A DNA stretch of 64,000 bases, taken from Symsagittifera roscoffensis. Lineage: Eukaryota; Xenacoelomorpha; Acoela; Convolutidae. The notes under the pieces are model-generated. The model was not told where the DNA came from. It searched no databases and saw nothing but the letters and a program-made list of their open reading frames with translations. The translations under genes and the position numbers were made by a program. The stretch covers positions 62,903,253 to 62,967,252 of the forward strand of contig NC_087062.1 in the NCBI RefSeq assembly GCF_963678635.1, given 5' to 3'. Positions within the stretch are counted from its first letter, which is position 1; each line of letters starts with the position of its first letter. Positions 62,421-64,000 of this stretch are shown piece by piece.

Positions 62421-64000
62421 AGTTTTTATGATTTCGTTTTGTTGTACATATTATGGTAGTGAGATTTTATTGTGCATTTGAGTTGGTTGGTAATTTTGTG
62501 CACTTATGGGATTTTGAAATTGAAAATTATTATTGTATGACATTGGGTGATGTCTTGTTTGTCTCCGTTCGTTTCGTGTATATGGTTCGAAAAGATCTGG
62601 TGGATAAAAAGGATCTGGTTGATCAATGTTCCAATTATTGTGTTGCTGATTTAGATTGAATCGTTGTTGGTTTTGATAATAGTACTCTTCTTCTTCTGAG
62701 TAATGTGGTTGATTCCTAATATGATGATTGTTTGTTATGTTTTTATTTTGTTGAAAAAATGGATAATTTTCGCTGCGGTCTAGTGTAGTTTGTGGTTAAT
62801 TGTTGAAATAAACTGATTGAGAAGCTTGTTGTGGTACATTTTGATTTTTTGTGATTGTGATTGATTTTGACTATTCATATTGGGGGGTTTCGTTGTTTTG
62901 GATTTTCGAAAAAAACTTATAATTATGATCTGAGAAGTTATTTCTATTTTACGTTTTTTGTTGATTTGTTTGTCTTGATGTTGTTACTGGTCTAAATGTT
63001 TGGTAGTCCATATGTGAATATTTTTGAATAACTGAAGGTTTTACTGTCGATAGTTGTCTATAGTCGATAGTTGTCAACTGTGTATAGTTGTCTGTGGAAA
63101 TGCTGCGTTTTTAGTCTTTGTTGCTGTAGGTGTAGGGTGAAAAAGGGAAATGCTTTGTTGCGTTGTTGTTTACATTGTTTCAACTATTTCTTCATTTACG
63201 AATTGTGATGGATTTCGAATATCTTGTTGTGTAAGATTTTTTGTTCCGTTTAAATTGACTTGATTAATAAATGTAGAATTTAAACTATTATTTCCTGCTC
63301 TATCACTGAATATTGAATTATAGTTTATACATGTTGCATCAAAAGTAAGTGGAGTTATTCTAACATAATCTCTATTGATTAAAACTGTGGTAATTTTTCA
63401 TCGTCTGAATTTTGTGGTTGAAAACTTTTTCTTGCTAGTGATTTAAAATCATTTTTTGGACAAAATATTCAATTATAAACCATGCTAGTACCTTTTGTAG
63501 ATCGTGCTTAACCTTTTCTGATATATCTTTATAAGTGAGATTTTGACCGATTGTATTTAAAAGTTTTGAGAAATATTTATTTCTTGTCTTACAGCTGTAT
63601 GTCGAGATGTTTGAGTTGATGAGTCATCTTGTGTTTCTTTTAATTCTAGTATGGATAGAAAGCTATAAATGATTGAAAACCCATTGTTTGTGAATATTGA
63701 ATTTGCTCTTTGTGAATTTTGGTGTTGTATATTTTTTATATAGTCTGTGAAAAATTTTGAGAATTCTATATCTACATCACCTATTTGTATTTGGTGTGGT
63801 GATGCGATTTCGATTTTAAATATACCATAATGTGATGTGATATTACATATATCCTTTAGGTAGTTTTATTTGTACTTCAGGAAATTTTTGTTTACATGGG
63901 CTAATTCCTTTTCGAATAAATTTCCAATTAGGTTATAACAAAAGTGTACTTGTCCTCGGAAGGGGTCATTTTGAGGTTTTATGAAAAATGGACGTATCGA
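62421..64000 (-). pseudogene. Family C gag N-terminal part, separated by the family B insertion
   Basis: Coding-like only on the - strand. From the right edge leftward: RGQVHFCYNLIGNLFEKEL and IYSFLSILELKETQDDSSTQ (64,000-63,590). A frame with INRDYVRITPLTFDATCINY ends at TAA 63,172-63,170. An Asn/Gln/Ser-rich region near 62,900-62,600 follows (HIRNQPHYSEEEEYYYQNQQ). It joins across the insertion to the capsid frame at 44,205. Several stops and shifts. The element start and 5' LTR lie beyond the window. Confidence 0.6.

Overview
The window is eukaryotic nuclear DNA from an animal, most likely an invertebrate. The background is AT-rich and intron/UTR-like, there is one REEP-type membrane protein gene, TA-flanked MITEs, and several layers of Ty3/gypsy-type LTR retroelements. 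I cannot fix the lineage from the sequence alone. Nothing looks bacterial: there are no operons, ribosome binding sites or CRISPR arrays.

Layout. (1) 1-350 is one arm of a diverged inverted repeat whose partner lies at 28,748-29,080; each arm carries a 28-bp hairpin. (2) 954-1,919 is the only gene that looks intact and host-like, an intronless TB2/DP1/HVA22 (REEP5/6-like) ER-shaping protein. (3) 1,975-2,783 is a MITE, and 3,640-8,143 is a nest of diverged duplicated repeats sharing a GGAAAAGAGCC motif. (4) 8,144-26,057 is family A, a decayed Ty3/gypsy element: one + copy (8,145-19,905), whose integrase-zinc-finger segment is tandemly present four times, and one head-on - copy (26,057-19,906). 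The composite is flanked by a 460-bp direct repeat. (5) 26,517-29,080 holds a second MITE and AT-rich spacer. (6) About 29.1-44.2 kb on the - strand, resuming at 62,421-64,000, is family C: a large env-bearing gypsy-like element (gag, protease, RT, RNase H, integrase, viral-type glycoprotein, and an accessory ORF of about 420 codons), all degraded. (7) 44,206-62,420 is family B, an 18.2-kb LTR retroelement inserted in the gag region of C. It has two directly repeated LTRs of about 770 bp, a long gag with two zinc knuckles, and a pol without a visible protease and with the RT core deleted. After pol come about 7.9 kb of additional same-strand coding sequence.

The unusual part is the post-pol cargo of family B. 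Immediately after the pol polyprotein is a remnant of a macro (ADP-ribose-binding) domain, split by frameshifts and with a degenerate ligand loop. It is followed by a frameshift-broken series of ORFs covering 53,957-60,905. The first of these carries SGNH/GDSL-hydrolase signatures (GDS and GxND); the rest match nothing I recognise.

All retroelement genes here carry stops, frameshifts or deletions and should be read as pseudogenes. Some of the frameshifts could be assembly indels, but Trp-to-stop substitutions, a missing RT active site and in-element tandem duplications show real decay.
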